Shown here one piece after another: positions 26,450 through 33,875 of a DNA stretch of 64,000 nt (positions are counted from its first letter, which is position 1; each line of letters begins with the position of its first letter). The notes beneath the pieces were generated by a model. That model saw only the letters and a list, made by a program, of their open reading frames with translations, made no database searches and was not told where the DNA came from. This stretch comes from Achromobacter pestifer. GTDB lineage: Bacteria; Pseudomonadota; Gammaproteobacteria; Burkholderiales; Burkholderiaceae_B. The DNA lies in the NCBI RefSeq assembly GCF_013267355.1, contig NZ_CP053985.1, positions 6,944,001 to 7,008,000 on the forward strand, given 5' to 3'. The translations under genes and the position numbers were made by a program.

Positions 26450-27178
26450 CTACGCCGCGGGCATCCCAGCCCTGTGCGCCAGTCCCTGATGCAGGGCCGG
26501 AAACAGGCTGTTGTTGAAATTGTTCCAGCGCAGCTCCAGGATGGTGTCCCGCGGATCGATGCGCGTATTGAGCACATCCAGGATCACTTCGCCGGAATCG
26601 ATGCCGTAGTCGACGTCGTGAAACGACGCTCCGGTCATGTCCACCACCGGTACCCGCGTCGTTTCGGCCGTCCGCCAATTCACCACCTTCTGTCCGCGCG
26701 CGCCGTGCAATGCATCGAGCGTCGCGTAGGCCCCCCGGCGTTCGTACGGCGATTCGATTCTTGTGATACCGGGATGGATATTGACGATCCTCCGGTGGAA
26801 CGGAGCGCCGGGACGCACCAGCTCGTCCAGGATGACCAGCAGGCCATCGAGCACCACCAGCTCCGCGCCCAAGGCCTGCAGCTTGTGCAGCAGGCGCGCC
26901 TCGAGCGGAGCCGGATAGAACCACTGCCCGCCCGGCCGACATGAAAAGTCATGGTGCCCGACGCTTGCGCGATCCCTGGGCGACCCCTCATCGTCGTCAA
27001 AGACGACCGCTTCCAGCGAGTAGGCGTCGCCCAGTCCGGTCCCGTTCAAGGCATCTGCCAAGTACTCCAGCGGCGACTTCATATAGCGCTGCTCCCCCTT
27101 GTATTCAATGTATTGCCCAGCCCTGTCGGCCGCGGCGTTTCTCAGGGACCAAACGTAAACAAGCTTCGTCTTCGCCAT
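26450..27178 (-). CDS. Formyltransferase-fold protein, probable N5-hydroxyornithine formyltransferase (PvdF-like)
   Basis: 242 residues from the ATG at 27178 (MAKTKLVYVWSLRN). Seen: the formyltransferase catalytic triad pattern, Asn and His in NIHPGIT and Asp in YGIDSGEVI, in the second half. In pyoverdine and ornibactin loci PvdF makes N5-formyl-N5-hydroxyornithine, an iron-binding residue. A matching hydroxylase (PvdA) is not in the window. It is 66 nt upstream of the acylase on the same strand and has its own TAAA-N17-CGTC promoter 125 nt ahead. An N-formyltransferase for a sugar nucleotide is the alternative, less likely here. Confidence 0.75.
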   Translation of the reverse strand: MAKTKLVYVWSLRNAAADRAGQYIEYKGEQRYMKSPLEYLADALNGTGLGDAYSLEAVVFDDDEGSPRDRASVGHHDFSCRPGGQWFYPAPLEARLLHKLQALGAELVVLDGLLVILDELVRPGAPFHRRIVNIHPGITRIESPYERRGAYATLDALHGARGQKVVNWRTAETTRVPVVDMTGASFHDVDYGIDSGEVILDVLNTRIDPRDTILELRWNNFNNSLFPALHQGLAHRAGMPAA

Positions 27179-27302
27179 CTGCGCCCGATAGAAAGGAAAT
27201 TTGAAGAAGGGATCCGCAGGGGCCGCAAGCCTTGTCGCGGCGCCACGCCCAGCGTCCAAAAGCGAACGGCCTGCCAGACACCAGCGCAAGCCACGCATGG
27301 GG

Positions 27303-27327
27303 GACGAAATCGCGGCTCGTTTGTTTA
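27303..27327 (-). promoter_or_regulatory. Iron-starvation-sigma-type promoter (formyltransferase-acylase)
   Basis: Minus strand: TAAA (27327-27324), 17 nt, CGTC (27306-27303). It begins TAAACAAAC, the same nine bases as the mbtH promoter at 31346. It lies 125 nt before the formyltransferase start in the 227-nt gap between that gene and the synthetase relic. Confidence 0.7.
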
Positions 27328-27388
27328 GCGGAAACCTCCCGACCCCATCTTTCCCCGGCGTTCCCCGGAACAACCAGACCGGTCCGAC

Positions 27389-27413
27389 TAAACAAGATCC
27401 GATGCTCAACGTC
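27389..27413 (+). promoter_or_regulatory. Divergent iron-starvation-sigma-type promoter with no downstream gene
   Basis: Plus strand: TAAA (27389-27392), 17 nt, CGTC (27410-27413). It points away from the formyltransferase promoter and now runs into the antisense strand of the synthetase relic. No plus-strand gene follows. It may be the leftover promoter of a deleted gene, or a chance match. Confidence 0.45.
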
Positions 27414-28560
27414 TAGCTCGCTGTGCCGACGCAGCCCGGGTGCCTTGCAGCCCTTGTGCCAACAATCGGTAGTCAAAAATGGTTCCAAAACCAGCGTGAA
27501 TGCAAAACAGAGGCGGCGCCTCTGCGACCGGGCTGTTGAGCAAGACCAGATTGGTTGGTTCTCCGGACGCCGCGCCAATCCCGAGCAAACCGGAGATAGT
27601 GGGTTTTTGCATCAAGTCGCGTAGCTTGAAATTCAAGGCGGGATGCGCACGCTTACGCACCATCGTCACCCGCCAGCTCGACAGATCGAGGCCCTCGGTC
27701 CGGTCCTCCTTGACCCTGTCCAGGCACAGCCGGTATGCAAAGTCCGGCCCCCCGCTGATCGTTATCCGATGACGCGAGATCATCTCGAGCCAGCGCACCG
27801 GGCGCTCCAGGAAGAAGCGCGACGAGGACAGCACGCAGGGGATGCCGCTGTAGAAGGGCTGCAGCAGTCCGCCGATCAGCCCCATGTCATGGAACAAGGG
27901 CGACCACACGCCGAACTTGTCGTCAGAGCCGATCGAGAGCCCTGCACGGATGGCGCGTTCATTGGCCATCAGGTTGGCGTGCGTCACCATCACGCCCTTG
28001 GGCGCGGAGGTGGATCCGGACGTGTACTGCAGGAAGGCGATGTCCGCGCCGTCCGGCGTTTGTGGCCGCCAGCGGCCGGCGGCAGCAGGATCGACCTCGT
28101 CCACCGCCACGACATCGGGCACGCCGAACAGGCGCGCCGCCTCCCCGACCAGGGCTCGCAGCGCGCCAGTCGTCAGCACACCCCGCGCCTGGGCATCCTC
28201 GGCGATGCCGGCAAGCCTGGCCAGATGCTGCGGCCGCGCGGATTCGGGCGGAAACGCCGGCACCGCAATCACGCCGGCGTGGAAGCAGGCAAACATGCTG
28301 ACCGCATAGTGCTCATCGTTGTCGAGCAGGATCAGCACGCGGTCACCCTTCCCGTAGCGGTCTTGCAGCGCGGCGGCAAGGGCCAGCACGCGCTGTGCGA
28401 AGGCGCGATAGGTCAAGACCGTCTCGACGATCTCGCCTTCCCTGCCAGAGACCACTGTCAGCGCAATGTCCTCGGGACGGCTGGCGGCCAGTTGGCGCAG
28501 ACGGTCGACAAAATTCTCGGGATGAACAAATTTTTCTTGCGGCTCGGACGACTTCGTCAT
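27406..28560 (-). pseudogene. Siderophore peptide synthetase relic: FAAL start fused to carrier-domain end and thioesterase start
   Basis: A 384-codon frame from ATG 28560. Residues 1 to about 300 are the N-terminal part of a fatty-acyl-AMP ligase, the domain that loads a fatty acid on lipopeptide synthetases such as PvdL: FLQYTSGSTSAPKGVMVTH, WSPLFHDMGLIGG, ISGGPDFAYRLC, ending at DLSSWRV. After that the sequence jumps to the second half of a peptidyl carrier domain (HPALNFKLRDLMQKPTISGLLG, without the phosphopantetheine GGxS) and then the first 35 residues or so of a terminal thioesterase (PPLFCIHAGFGTIFDYRLLAQGLQ), ending at a stop in foreign sequence. So all intervening modules are gone. 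The frame stays open across the first join. It cannot make a peptide. Confidence 0.85.
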
Positions 28561-28586
28561 GAGGGTTCCCTTGTTCGGCGATACGT

Positions 28587-29564
28587 TCAGAACTTTTCCA
28601 GATTGCCGTGAGACTCGGCCATGGCTACGACCACCTTGCGTGGCCCCTTGAAGGGCGAGCGCGCATGGGCGACCAGCATGTTGTCCAGCATCGTGACGTC
28701 GCCCTGCTCCCACTTGAAGGACACCGTCTCGGCATCCAGCACGGCGCGCACCTCGTCCAGCATCGCGTCCGGAATCGGCGAGCCATCGGCGAAGCAGGTA
28801 TTGCGCGGCACGTTTTCGATGCCCAGTAGGTCGACCAGGGACTCGCGCACCTCGGACTGCAGGTTGGAAACATGGAAGAGATGGGCCTGGTTGAACCAGA
28901 CCACCTCGCCGGTGGCGGGATGCGTCTCGATGGCCTGGCACCGCTGGGTCGTGCGCAAATCTCCGTCGGGCTTCCATTCCCATTGGATGCCGTTACTGCG
29001 GCAGAAGGCTTCGACTTCCTGGCGGCTCTCTGTGTTGAAAACCTGCTGCCAGGGCACATCGAAGTCACCGTAGTTGCGCACGTAGATGACGCCGGGCGCG
29101 AAGCGGTCCCGGATAGGGGCCGGCATGCGCCGGTAGATCGCGCGGCTGTCCGCGATCGGCGTCTCGCCCCCCTCCTCCGCGGGCGTCACGCAATGGAACC
29201 AGGCTTTCATCGGCCACTGGCGCGTGTAGGCCTGTTCGTTGTGCAGCGGGATGGACTGGTGGGCCGGATACTCGGTCGCGGTGTAGACCCCGCCGCCCAC
29301 CGCGGTCCGCGGTGTGGAACCGAACTCGTAGCTCAACAGCGGGTGGCCGAAGCGGGCTGCAAACTCCCGGAAGCCCTCGACCGAGGGCACGTCGAAGCCG
29401 CGCAGCAGCACGCCGCCTACGGTCGCCACCTTGGTCTCGATCTCGGCGCGCAGGCGCGGCAAGGCATCCAGCAGCGGCTCGCCGAGACTGGCTGGCGTAA
29501 TCAGCGCCGGCAGGTCGGATCCGAGCGGCGCCCGGCGTTCAAATCGGGTCACAAGATCATTCAT
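28587..29564 (-). CDS. TauD/SyrP-like Fe(II)/2-oxoglutarate dioxygenase, probable aspartyl beta-hydroxylase
   Basis: 325 residues. Seen: iron ligands H108 and E110 in IPLHNEQAY (His-X-Glu as in SyrP, in place of His-X-Asp) and H300 in NMLVAHARSP, with R309 (KGPRK) for 2-oxoglutarate. SyrP hydroxylates aspartate bound to a synthetase; beta-hydroxyaspartate is an iron ligand in siderophores such as ornibactin and cupriachelin. It lies between the phosphopantetheinyl transferase (4-nt ATGA overlap) and the synthetase relic (26-nt gap), in the same operon. Intact, although its carrier-bound substrate can no longer be made by this locus. Confidence 0.88.
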   Translation of the reverse strand: MNDLVTRFERRAPLGSDLPALITPASLGEPLLDALPRLRAEIETKVATVGGVLLRGFDVPSVEGFREFAARFGHPLLSYEFGSTPRTAVGGGVYTATEYPAHQSIPLHNEQAYTRQWPMKAWFHCVTPAEEGGETPIADSRAIYRRMPAPIRDRFAPGVIYVRNYGDFDVPWQQVFNTESRQEVEAFCRSNGIQWEWKPDGDLRTTQRCQAIETHPATGEVVWFNQAHLFHVSNLQSEVRESLVDLLGIENVPRNTCFADGSPIPDAMLDEVRAVLDAETVSFKWEQGDVTMLDNMLVAHARSPFKGPRKVVVAMAESHGNLEKF

Positions 29565-30259
29565 CGCAGTCCTCCCTTGGCGTCCGGTTGCCAGGCCAGG
29601 GCGGCGGCATAGTCGGACGGTGAATCGAGACGCAGGACATCCACGCCCGGCCCTTCCAGGTGTTCACGACGCAGCCCATAGCGGCTTCCCTGGGCAAGCC
29701 CCGGTAGTAGTACCGTTAAACGCTGCAAGTGCTCCGCCACGCCCATGCCCAGCGCTTTCAGTACGGCTTCCTTGGCTGTCCAGCAGTCAAAGAAGTCGAG
29801 GCGCCGCTCATGGGGCAACTCAAGCTCCTGCGTCGACAGCGCCAGCCGCGACATGGCGGCGATGTCGCAATGCGGATCCCGACGTTCGATATCGACGCCG
29901 ACAGGAAAACGGTCCGACAAGGCGATCAGGGCGAAAGCCCCAGCATGGGAAACGTTGAAGTACGGGGCGGGATCGGCCGAGCACGCCACATCCAGACGCG
30001 GCTTGCCATGTTTGTTGGCCGCGAACCTCAAGCTCTCCGGACGGCAGTCCAGGCGCGCGCCCAGGAGCCGCCGCAATGCCGCACGCGCAGTCACGAAGCG
30101 GACCTTGTCGCCGTGCTGATGAAAACGTAGCGCGCGCGCGGCCTCTTCCTTGCTCAGCAAAGCCAGGGCGCTGTCGGCCAAGGGTGCAGCCAGATCCAGC
30201 GCGAGCTGGAACACCTGAATGCCAGCCGGAAGAAATTCAGGCAGATGCAGCGGCTGCAT
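29561..30259 (-). CDS. 4'-phosphopantetheinyl transferase (Sfp type)
   Basis: Activates carrier domains by attaching the phosphopantetheine arm from CoA. 232 residues, the Sfp length class. Seen: GKPRLD then YFNVSHAGAFALIA, the Mg-binding GVDIER (D123, E125), and CWTAKEAVLKALG (W160, K163, E164, K168). The ATG at 30259 lies within the end of the thioesterase gene, a 23-nt overlap, and the gene runs 4 nt into the dioxygenase. Part of the siderophore operon. It could still serve other synthases in the cell, which may explain why it is intact. Confidence 0.92.
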   Translation of the reverse strand: MQPLHLPEFLPAGIQVFQLALDLAAPLADSALALLSKEEAARALRFHQHGDKVRFVTARAALRRLLGARLDCRPESLRFAANKHGKPRLDVACSADPAPYFNVSHAGAFALIALSDRFPVGVDIERRDPHCDIAAMSRLALSTQELELPHERRLDFFDCWTAKEAVLKALGMGVAEHLQRLTVLLPGLAQGSRYGLRREHLEGPGVDVLRLDSPSDYAAALAWQPDAKGGLR

Positions 30260-30989
30260 GGCCCACTCCGGAAAACAGGCGAGCCAGCTCGCGCACGATG
30301 ACCGCCAGCACCTGCTGCTCTTGTTGGCGGATGAAGAAATGCCCGCCTTCGAACCAATCAAGGGTAAAGGTATGGCGGGTCTCTTGCCGCCAGGCTCCGA
30401 TGCGCTCCGGGTGGATGTCGTCCTGGCGCCCCGCGAAGGTGTGCATCGGTACGGCTAGCGGCTCGGACGGGTGATAGCGAAAGCTCCCGCAGACCCGGTA
30501 GTCGGCGGCCAGCGCGTCCAGCGTCAGGCGCAACAATTCGGTGCTCTCGAACACCGCGTCCGGCGTGCCGCCCTGCTTGCGCAGATCGGCCATCAAGGCG
30601 GAGTCGTTGTCCATGCCTGCAAAGCGGTCCGGATCGCGGCGGGACGGTGCGGGGCTGCCGGACACGAACACAGCTTGAGGCATGGGCTGGGCCAGCGCAT
30701 GCTGGCGCTGCGCCACGGCATGGGCCAGCAGGGCTCCCATGCTGTGGCCGAACAGGGCATAGCGGTTTTGCATCGCGGTAGCCTGCTCATCGCAGATCCG
30801 CGCCACCAACCGCGCGAAATCCTCGACGTAGGGCTCGCCCGTACGGGCGCCCCGCCCCGGCAGTTCCACCGGAACGACGCGGATCCATTCCGGCAGGAGG
30901 CGACGCCAGCGCAGGTACATGGTCGCGCTCGCCCCCGCGCAAGGCAACGCCAGCAGATCGATGGAGGGCGTATGGGTGGAGCCGGACAT
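30237..30989 (-). CDS. Type II thioesterase (GrsT/RifR-like)
   Basis: Editing thioesterase that frees mis-primed carrier domains in peptide synthetases. 250 residues, alpha/beta hydrolase. Seen: LLALPCAGASATMYLRW near the N-terminus, VELPGRGARTGEP, the nucleophile elbow GHSMGA (S83), and the C-terminal EGGHFFIRQQ with the catalytic His. The ATG at 30989 overlaps the MbtH stop by one base (TGATG). Second gene of the siderophore operon. Confidence 0.92.
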   Translation of the reverse strand: MSGSTHTPSIDLLALPCAGASATMYLRWRRLLPEWIRVVPVELPGRGARTGEPYVEDFARLVARICDEQATAMQNRYALFGHSMGALLAHAVAQRQHALAQPMPQAVFVSGSPAPSRRDPDRFAGMDNDSALMADLRKQGGTPDAVFESTELLRLTLDALAADYRVCGSFRYHPSEPLAVPMHTFAGRQDDIHPERIGAWRQETRHTFTLDWFEGGHFFIRQQEQQVLAVIVRELARLFSGVGHAAAASA

Positions 30990-31243
30990 CAGGCCGCCGT
31001 GGCGCTGGAGCGATTCGCGGCCGCGGACTGTTCGTCCATCCACTTGCGCAGCGACAGCGGCCGCATGTCGGTCCAGGTTTTCTCGACGTAATCGAGAACG
31101 GTCTTCTTGTCTCCCTTGACCCCATCGACGGCGCGCCAGCCGCCTGGCACGGCCTTCCAATGAGGCCAGATCGAATACTGATCTTCGTGGTTGACGAGAA
31201 CGATGAAGGTCTCGTCTTCGCGGTCAAAACAACTGGTCGACAT
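30989..31243 (-). CDS. MbtH-like protein
   Basis: Small chaperone that binds and activates adenylation domains of peptide synthetases. 84 residues. Seen: the family core [15 protein letters not shown], then VPGGWRAV, and [13 protein letters not shown], including the conserved Trp residues. First gene of the siderophore operon, with a TAAA/CGTC promoter about 78 nt upstream. MbtH genes almost always accompany peptide synthetases, so its presence next to a synthetase relic is direct evidence that a functional synthetase was once here. Confidence 0.95.
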   Translation of the reverse strand: MSTSCFDREDETFIVLVNHEDQYSIWPHWKAVPGGWRAVDGVKGDKKTVLDYVEKTWTDMRPLSLRKWMDEQSAAANRSSATAA

Positions 31244-31320
31244 GGACTGCCTCGCGCATTGAATGAGGTGACTTCACGTCGAGCCGGCCCACTGCCGACT
31301 TACGGGTCACCGCAATCAAA

Positions 31321-31346
31321 GACGAGTCAGGTGTTCGGTTTGTTTA
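31321..31346 (-). promoter_or_regulatory. Iron-starvation-sigma-type promoter (mbtH operon)
   Basis: Minus strand: TAAA (31346-31343), 18 nt, CGTC (31324-31321), about 78 nt before the mbtH start. It begins TAAACAAAC, as at 27327. The TAAA lies within the outer end of the perfect inverted repeat at 31342-31384. Spacing is one base longer than at the other sites. Confidence 0.6.
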
Positions 31347-31384
31347 CCCGTCTGGCGTCCCTTGCGGATGCCAGACGGGTAAAC
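31342..31384. repeat. Perfect 15-bp inverted repeat overlapping the mbtH promoter
   Basis: Arms GTTTACCCGTCTGGC (31342-31356) and GCCAGACGGGTAAAC (31370-31384) are exact reverse complements around a 13-nt loop, in which TCC and GGA can extend the stem. There is no U run on either side. It lies in the 268-nt gap between the DUF4880 gene and mbtH; position fits an operator at the -35 or an RNA hairpin ending read-through from the sigma operon. The remainder of the gap (31385-31511) shows nothing I recognise. Confidence 0.75.
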
Positions 31385-31511
31385 CTGTCGCGCACAGAAG
31401 ACGCAAGCCCCATAAGGCGGCATGGCGTTGATGAGTATGGAACGGGGAAGAGGATCGCCTTGGAAGCACACGCGCCCAAGGGCCTGCCGGAAAACAGTGA
31501 AGGTCCGAGCG

Positions 31512-31760
31512 CTAGGCTTTGCCTTCAGGCTCCGTGGCGCCGGGAATATCGATATCGCTGACGGGAGGAACCAGACCCACCATCAACCACAGGCGGCCAG
31601 CCTTGTCATAGGCTTGGCGATGGGTCGCATCGACGGCAAGCCATTGCGTCAGGTCGGCTTGCGCATTTGCGTCGAAACTCTCGCGCTCGTGCTGGCGCAG
31701 CACCCAGGACCAGGCAACATCCCAGACCGGATCCCGCTTCGGATTGATGTCATCGCCCAT
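31512..31760 (-). CDS. Short FecR N-terminal-domain (DUF4880) protein
   Basis: 82 residues. Seen: AWSWVLRQHERESFDANAQADLTQWLAVDATHRQAYDKAGRLW, the cytoplasmic anti-sigma-like segment found at the N-terminus of FecR-type sensors. There is no transmembrane helix or periplasmic domain, so it cannot signal from an outer-membrane receptor. It lies 150 nt downstream of an ECF sigma gene on the same strand. Either it is a stand-alone sigma modulator, as seen with some siderophore sigma factors, or a truncated FecR. The frame is intact and short from the start, so I favour the former. Confidence 0.7.
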   Translation of the reverse strand: MGDDINPKRDPVWDVAWSWVLRQHERESFDANAQADLTQWLAVDATHRQAYDKAGRLWLMVGLVPPVSDIDIPGATEPEGKA

Positions 31761-31910
31761 AGGCCACCTTTTGGAGCTGAAAGGCTAAGTGGCGCTATGG
31801 TATCGGAAAAGCTTATCTGCGATAACTTTTTTGAGCGACCTCGGCTCGCAGACCGCGTGCCTGCCGCAGCCCGAACAATGGAACCACTCCGCAGCCTGAT
31901 CCCGGCGGGA

Positions 31911-32435
31911 TCAGACCTCCAGCAAATCCCGGCAACCGGCGACTGCCTGGGTCGCATCGCGGAGCATGAAGTTCACGAGCGTGGCCGAGCAACCCATCTG
32001 CCTCGCCACCTCCCGCTGCGTAAAGCCGCCCAGCCTGTAGAGTTCAAAGGCGCGCCGCGTCCTGGTCGGCAGGGTGCCGAGAATCTGATCTATGGCATTG
32101 ATCACCTGTCGCTCCTGGAAGCGCCGGTCCGGCACGCAACCGCCAGCAACCTGCGGCAATTCCCCATCGTCCGTATAGATGCGATACGTCGATTCGACGG
32201 CCTGGCGGCGGCAATGGTCCAACGCCAGATTGCGGACCACCTGGCAGCAGTAGCTATAAGGCTTGTTGACTTCGCGCGCGCATGAACCTTCCATGAGCTT
32301 CAGGTAGGCGTCTTGCGTCACTTCGTCCGCGATTTCCGGAGTGCCGACGATTCTTTGCGCGATACGGCGGAGTTGCGCTCGATGCGCAATAAAAACATCT
32401 CCAAGCCCCCCCGCTCCCTGCAAACCGATGGACAT
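31911..32435 (-). CDS. Iron-starvation ECF sigma factor (PvdS/OrbS-like)
   Basis: 174 residues. Seen: sigma region 2 (IAQRIVGTPEIADEVTQDAYLKLME, then NKPYSYCCQVVRNLALDHCRR) and region 4 (LPTRTRRAFELYRLGGFTQREVARQMGCSATLVNFMLRDA). The CCQVVRNLALDHCRR and YRLGGFTQREVA segments are characteristic of the PvdS/OrbS/PbrA iron-starvation group as I know it. The ATG at 32435 has a GGAGG site; a GTG six codons upstream is less likely. A Fur-box-like site lies about 55 nt upstream, so iron should repress it, and TAAA/CGTC promoters at the siderophore genes are its likely targets. Confidence 0.9.
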   Translation of the reverse strand: MSIGLQGAGGLGDVFIAHRAQLRRIAQRIVGTPEIADEVTQDAYLKLMEGSCAREVNKPYSYCCQVVRNLALDHCRRQAVESTYRIYTDDGELPQVAGGCVPDRRFQERQVINAIDQILGTLPTRTRRAFELYRLGGFTQREVARQMGCSATLVNFMLRDATQAVAGCRDLLEV

Positions 32436-32487
32436 CGAAGTGCCTCCGCACACAGATTTATGGTGACTTGTAATAACTCAGTTTATT

Positions 32488-32506
32488 GCGAACAATTATC
32501 ATTAGT
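32488..32506 (-). promoter_or_regulatory. Fur box-like site upstream of the sigma factor
   Basis: The minus-strand 19-mer ACTAATGATAATTGTTCGC agrees with the classical Fur consensus at 13 of 19 positions, including the core TAATGATAAT. It is 53-71 nt upstream of the sigma factor start. The 359-nt gap between the sigma gene and exonuclease III (32436-32794) holds only this site and AT-rich sequence, then GC-rich sequence with no gene. Confidence 0.7.
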
Positions 32507-32794
32507 GAAGATGCGAATGTCCATCGCTACAGCGCGTTCAAAGCCCTATCCTGGCGCTTTTTATAGGACTAAACCCGGCCGCCGGAAGCTTGCGGCGCGG
32601 CGCCCCGAGAATCGCAAGCCCGGCTTCGGCGCGGACCGCCCGCCGCCCCCCGACGGCGCAGCCACGGTATCATCTGCCTCTATCCCCGGCGACCGCCAAC
32701 CCCGCCCCGGATGTGTGGCCAGATGAGTCGCTGGACCGGAATTGTGGAAGGCGACGCCGCCGAAAGCCGCATAAACGAACGGTCTGTCAAAATC

Positions 32795-33577
32795 ATGAAA
32801 TTAGCCACTTGGAACGTGAACTCCCTGAATGTGCGCCTGCCGCAGGTGCTGGACTGGCTGGCCGCCCATCCCGTCGACGTCCTGTGCATCCAGGAACTCA
32901 AGCTCACGGACGACAAGTTTCCCGAGGCCGCCTTCACCGAAGCCGGCTACCACGCCGTCTGGGCCGGCCAGAAAACCTATAACGGCGTCGCCATCATCTC
33001 GCGCGTGCCCGGCACGTCCATGGTGCGCAACATTCCCGGATATGAGGATCCGCAGCAGCGCGTCCTGGCGCTGACCTTTCCCAGCCCCGAAGGCGATGTG
33101 CGCGTCGTCTGCGCCTATTGTCCCAACGGCCAGGCCGTGGGCTCGGACAAGTACGCCTACAAGCTGGACTGGTTCGAAGCCATGCGCGCCTGGCTGGCCG
33201 ACGAAATCAAGCAGTATCCGCGGTTGGCGGTGCTGGGCGACTACAACGTCGCGCCGGCCGACGAAGACGTGCACAATCCTGAAAAATGGGAAGGCCAGGT
33301 GCTGGTGTCCGAACCGGAACGCAAGGCCTTCACTGCCCTGCTCGACCTGGGCCTGGCCGACTCGTTCCGGCTGTTCGAGCAGCCCGAGAAGTCCTTCAGC
33401 TGGTGGGACTACCGCCAGTTCGCGTTCCGCCGCAACGCCGGGCTGCGCATCGATCATGTCCTCTTGTCCGCCCCGTTGGTCAAACGCTGCACGGCCTGCG
33501 TCATCGACAAGGAACCGCGCCGCAACGAGCAGCCGTCCGATCACGCCCCGGTCGTCGCGACCTTGGAATTCGCCTGA
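32795..33577 (+). CDS. xthA: Exodeoxyribonuclease III / AP endonuclease
   Basis: DNA repair enzyme, 3'-5' exonuclease and abasic-site endonuclease. 260 residues. Seen: [11 protein letters not shown] at the N-terminus, the metal ligand Glu in [26 protein letters not shown], the active-site [28 protein letters not shown] and the final SDHAPV. All Xth/APE1 signature residues are visible. The ATG begins MKLATWN; upstream in-frame codons belong to the leader. Stands alone just ahead of a tRNA gene. Confidence 0.95.
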   Translation: MKLATWNVNSLNVRLPQVLDWLAAHPVDVLCIQELKLTDDKFPEAAFTEAGYHAVWAGQKTYNGVAIISRVPGTSMVRNIPGYEDPQQRVLALTFPSPEGDVRVVCAYCPNGQAVGSDKYAYKLDWFEAMRAWLADEIKQYPRLAVLGDYNVAPADEDVHNPEKWEGQVLVSEPERKAFTALLDLGLADSFRLFEQPEKSFSWWDYRQFAFRRNAGLRIDHVLLSAPLVKRCTACVIDKEPRRNEQPSDHAPVVATLEFA

Positions 33578-33597
33578 ATTTTTGTTCGGGCGGCATG

Positions 33598-33627
33598 TTG
33601 CGCACGCTAGGAATATTCCTGTATAGT
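33598..33627 (+). promoter_or_regulatory. tRNA-Ala promoter
   Basis: TTGCGC (33598-33603) and TATAGT (33622-33627) are 18 nt apart, with the -10 17 nt before the tRNA. A 12-bp palindrome AGGAATATTCCT (33609-33620) fills most of the spacer. Confidence 0.6.
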
Positions 33628-33644
33628 TTTGGTCTTGCTTCATT

Positions 33645-33720
<76 letters not shown>

Positions 33721-33730
33721 AAATTCCCGC

Positions 33731-33800
33731 CAAGACAGAGCCCTACGCAGGGCACTACGCAGGGCACTACATTTAGCGATGTAGTGCCCTGTCTTGCTTT
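33731..33800 (+). terminator. Long hairpin downstream of tRNA-Ala, probable terminator
   Basis: GGGCACTACAT (33762-33772) pairs perfectly with ATGTAGTGCCC (33779-33789) around TTAGCG and is followed by TGTCTTGCTTT. An outer CAAGACAG (33731-33738) can also pair with CTGTCTTG (33789-33796). Just before the stem the unit ACGCAGGGCACT occurs twice in tandem (from 33745 and 33757). Likely the tRNA terminator. Confidence 0.6.
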
Positions 33801-33875
33801 ATGGGCCGTTTTCGGGCGTGTGCACGGCCTCGATCCGGCGTGCAAGGCGATGGCCCACCGATGAACTCCAGCCGA

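Noticed and set aside
24041-26944. 967-codon open frame on the plus strand
   Set aside because: Antisense to the acylase and formyltransferase genes, rich in Arg/His/Gln with no family motif; a frame kept open by high GC in third positions.
26450-27409. Longer 319-residue version of the formyltransferase
   Set aside because: The extra 77 residues run through the TAAA/CGTC promoter and have no family similarity; the protein starts at 27178.
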